Shown: positions 63,392 through 64,000 of the stretch, piece by piece
How the letters are laid out: each line of letters starts with the position of its first letter
How positions within the stretch are numbered: position 1 is the first letter of the stretch
Source: Streptomyces fulvoviolaceus
Lineage (GTDB): Bacteria > Actinomycetota > Actinomycetes > Streptomycetales > Streptomycetaceae
Reading direction: 5' to 3'
Assembly: GCF_000718165.1 (NCBI RefSeq)
Contig: NZ_JOEY01000022.1
Span: 1 to 64,000, forward strand
DNA length: 64,000 nucleotides
The notes under the pieces: generated by a model
What the model was told of the DNA's origin: nothing
Databases searched by the model: none
Seen by the model: the letters and a program-made list of their open reading frames with translations, nothing else
Program-made: the position numbers and the translations under genes

Positions 63392-64000
63392 ATGCGCACA
63401 CGACGTTCCGTACGACCCGTCCAGGCCCTGGCCGGGATCCTGCTGGCCGCGGCCCTCGCCCTGACCGGCTGCAGCGGCGGCGCCGACAGCAGCGACTCCG
63501 GCGCGGGCAGCCTCGCCCAGGACGAGGCCGCCTCGCAGGGCGACGAGAAGGGCGCGGCCGGCGCCGCGGACAGCGACGCCGGCGGCGCCAAGGCGACCAC
63601 GGCACCCCAGGTCGCCACGAACCACATCATCCGCACCGCCACTCTGACCGTGCAGGTCAAGGACGTACCGAAGGCGCTCGACGCGGCCCGGACGACCATC
63701 GAGACCGCGGGCGGCTACGTCGGCAAGGAGTCCACCTTCCGGGACGAGGAGGGCGAGGAGCAGACCGACGTCGTGCTGCGCGTGCCCGTCGACCAGTACG
63801 ACGAGGTCCTCGCCGACCTGGAGGGCGCGGGCAAGCTGCTCGAGCGCACCGCGAAAGCGCAGGACGTCACCGACCAGGTCGTGGACGTGGAGAGCCGCAT
63901 CACCACGCAGCGCGCGAGCGTGGCGCGGATCCGCGAACTGATGGACCAGGCCACCAAGTTGAGCGACGTGGTGACGCTGGAGGGCGAGCTGAGCTCCCGC
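63392..64000 (+). CDS. DUF4349 lipoprotein, 3' truncated
   Basis: 203 codons run to the window edge. The lipobox ALTGC ends a clear signal sequence, followed by an acidic Ala/Gly/Asp linker and then a DUF4349 domain (IIRTATLTVQVKDVPKALDA, YVGKESTFRDEEGEEQTDVV, RITTQRASVARIRELMDQ) with coiled-coil potential. GGGGGG lies before ATG 63392. Such proteins carry one C-terminal membrane helix, not visible here. Divergent from hemY; role unknown. Confidence 0.88.
   Translation, partial: MRTRRSVRPVQALAGILLAAALALTGCSGGADSSDSGAGSLAQDEAASQGDEKGAAGAADSDAGGAKATTAPQVATNHIIRTATLTVQVKDVPKALDAARTTIETAGGYVGKESTFRDEEGEEQTDVVLRVPVDQYDEVLADLEGAGKLLERTAKAQDVTDQVVDVESRITTQRASVARIRELMDQATKLSDVVTLEGELSSR

Noticed and set aside
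1..64000. tRNA, rRNA, riboswitch or CRISPR
   Set aside because: No cloverleaf, conserved RNA core or regularly spaced repeat array was recognisable by reading; the only repeats are the dispersed palindromes.

Overview
The window is very GC-rich, has GTG and leaderless starts, tight ATGA/GTGA gene overlaps, coproporphyrin-type haem genes and secreted glycoside hydrolases. All of this points to a Streptomyces chromosome, or a very close actinomycete. I saw no rRNA, tRNA, CRISPR array, integrase or transposase.

Layout. (1) 1-6 kb: the end of a polyketide or polyunsaturated-lipid-type biosynthetic cluster. It holds a PKS C-terminus with DH and phosphopantetheinyl transferase domains, a free ACP, an alpha/beta hydrolase, a glycosyltransferase, a methyltransferase and a flippase-like membrane protein, all on + and tightly packed. 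(2) 6-25.5 kb: a glycan-utilisation locus. It has a GH84 N-acetylglucosaminidase with a beta-propeller, a SIS protein, an RpiR regulator, a GH38 alpha-mannosidase, an ABC importer without its own ATPase, two GH3 enzymes, a BadF-type amino-sugar kinase and a GH5-like hydrolase. A recurring TTGAAYCA-like element precedes nearly every transcription unit. The gene set fits breakdown of N-glycan-like chains of alpha-mannose, beta-mannose and beta-GlcNAc. (3) 25.5-33.3 kb: an accessory island with partly lower GC. A viperin-like radical SAM enzyme is coupled to a NUDT15-like NUDIX hydrolase. Facing it is a three-gene operon (membrane protein, trypsin-like protease, TPR/PLD-like protein), followed by a large receptor-like periplasmic-binding fusion. 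(4) 33.7-38.6 kb: a methyltransferase, a secreted GH5 and its LacI regulator with twin palindromic operators, then a decaying stretch with three broken genes. (5) 38.6-64 kb: core-like Streptomyces chromosome. It holds the murC-msrB-hydrolase operon, a RibD-like reductase, zapE, a carbonic anhydrase/SulP pair, a band-7 protein, a PhoX-like protein, ppk2, a small ABC exporter, a Pth2-like hydrolase, TetR, a DUF692-DUF4142-TIGR04222 group, hemY-hemQ and a truncated DUF4349 lipoprotein.

Two structural themes cut across the window. One is a family of eight short interspersed palindromic repeats, mostly at gene ends; one copy sits in frame inside a coding gene. The other is several genes broken by one-base shifts (EthD-like, flavin oxidoreductase, alpha/beta hydrolase) plus one gene whose start codon reads ATC. 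These could be real decay or assembly indels, and read-level checking would separate the two.
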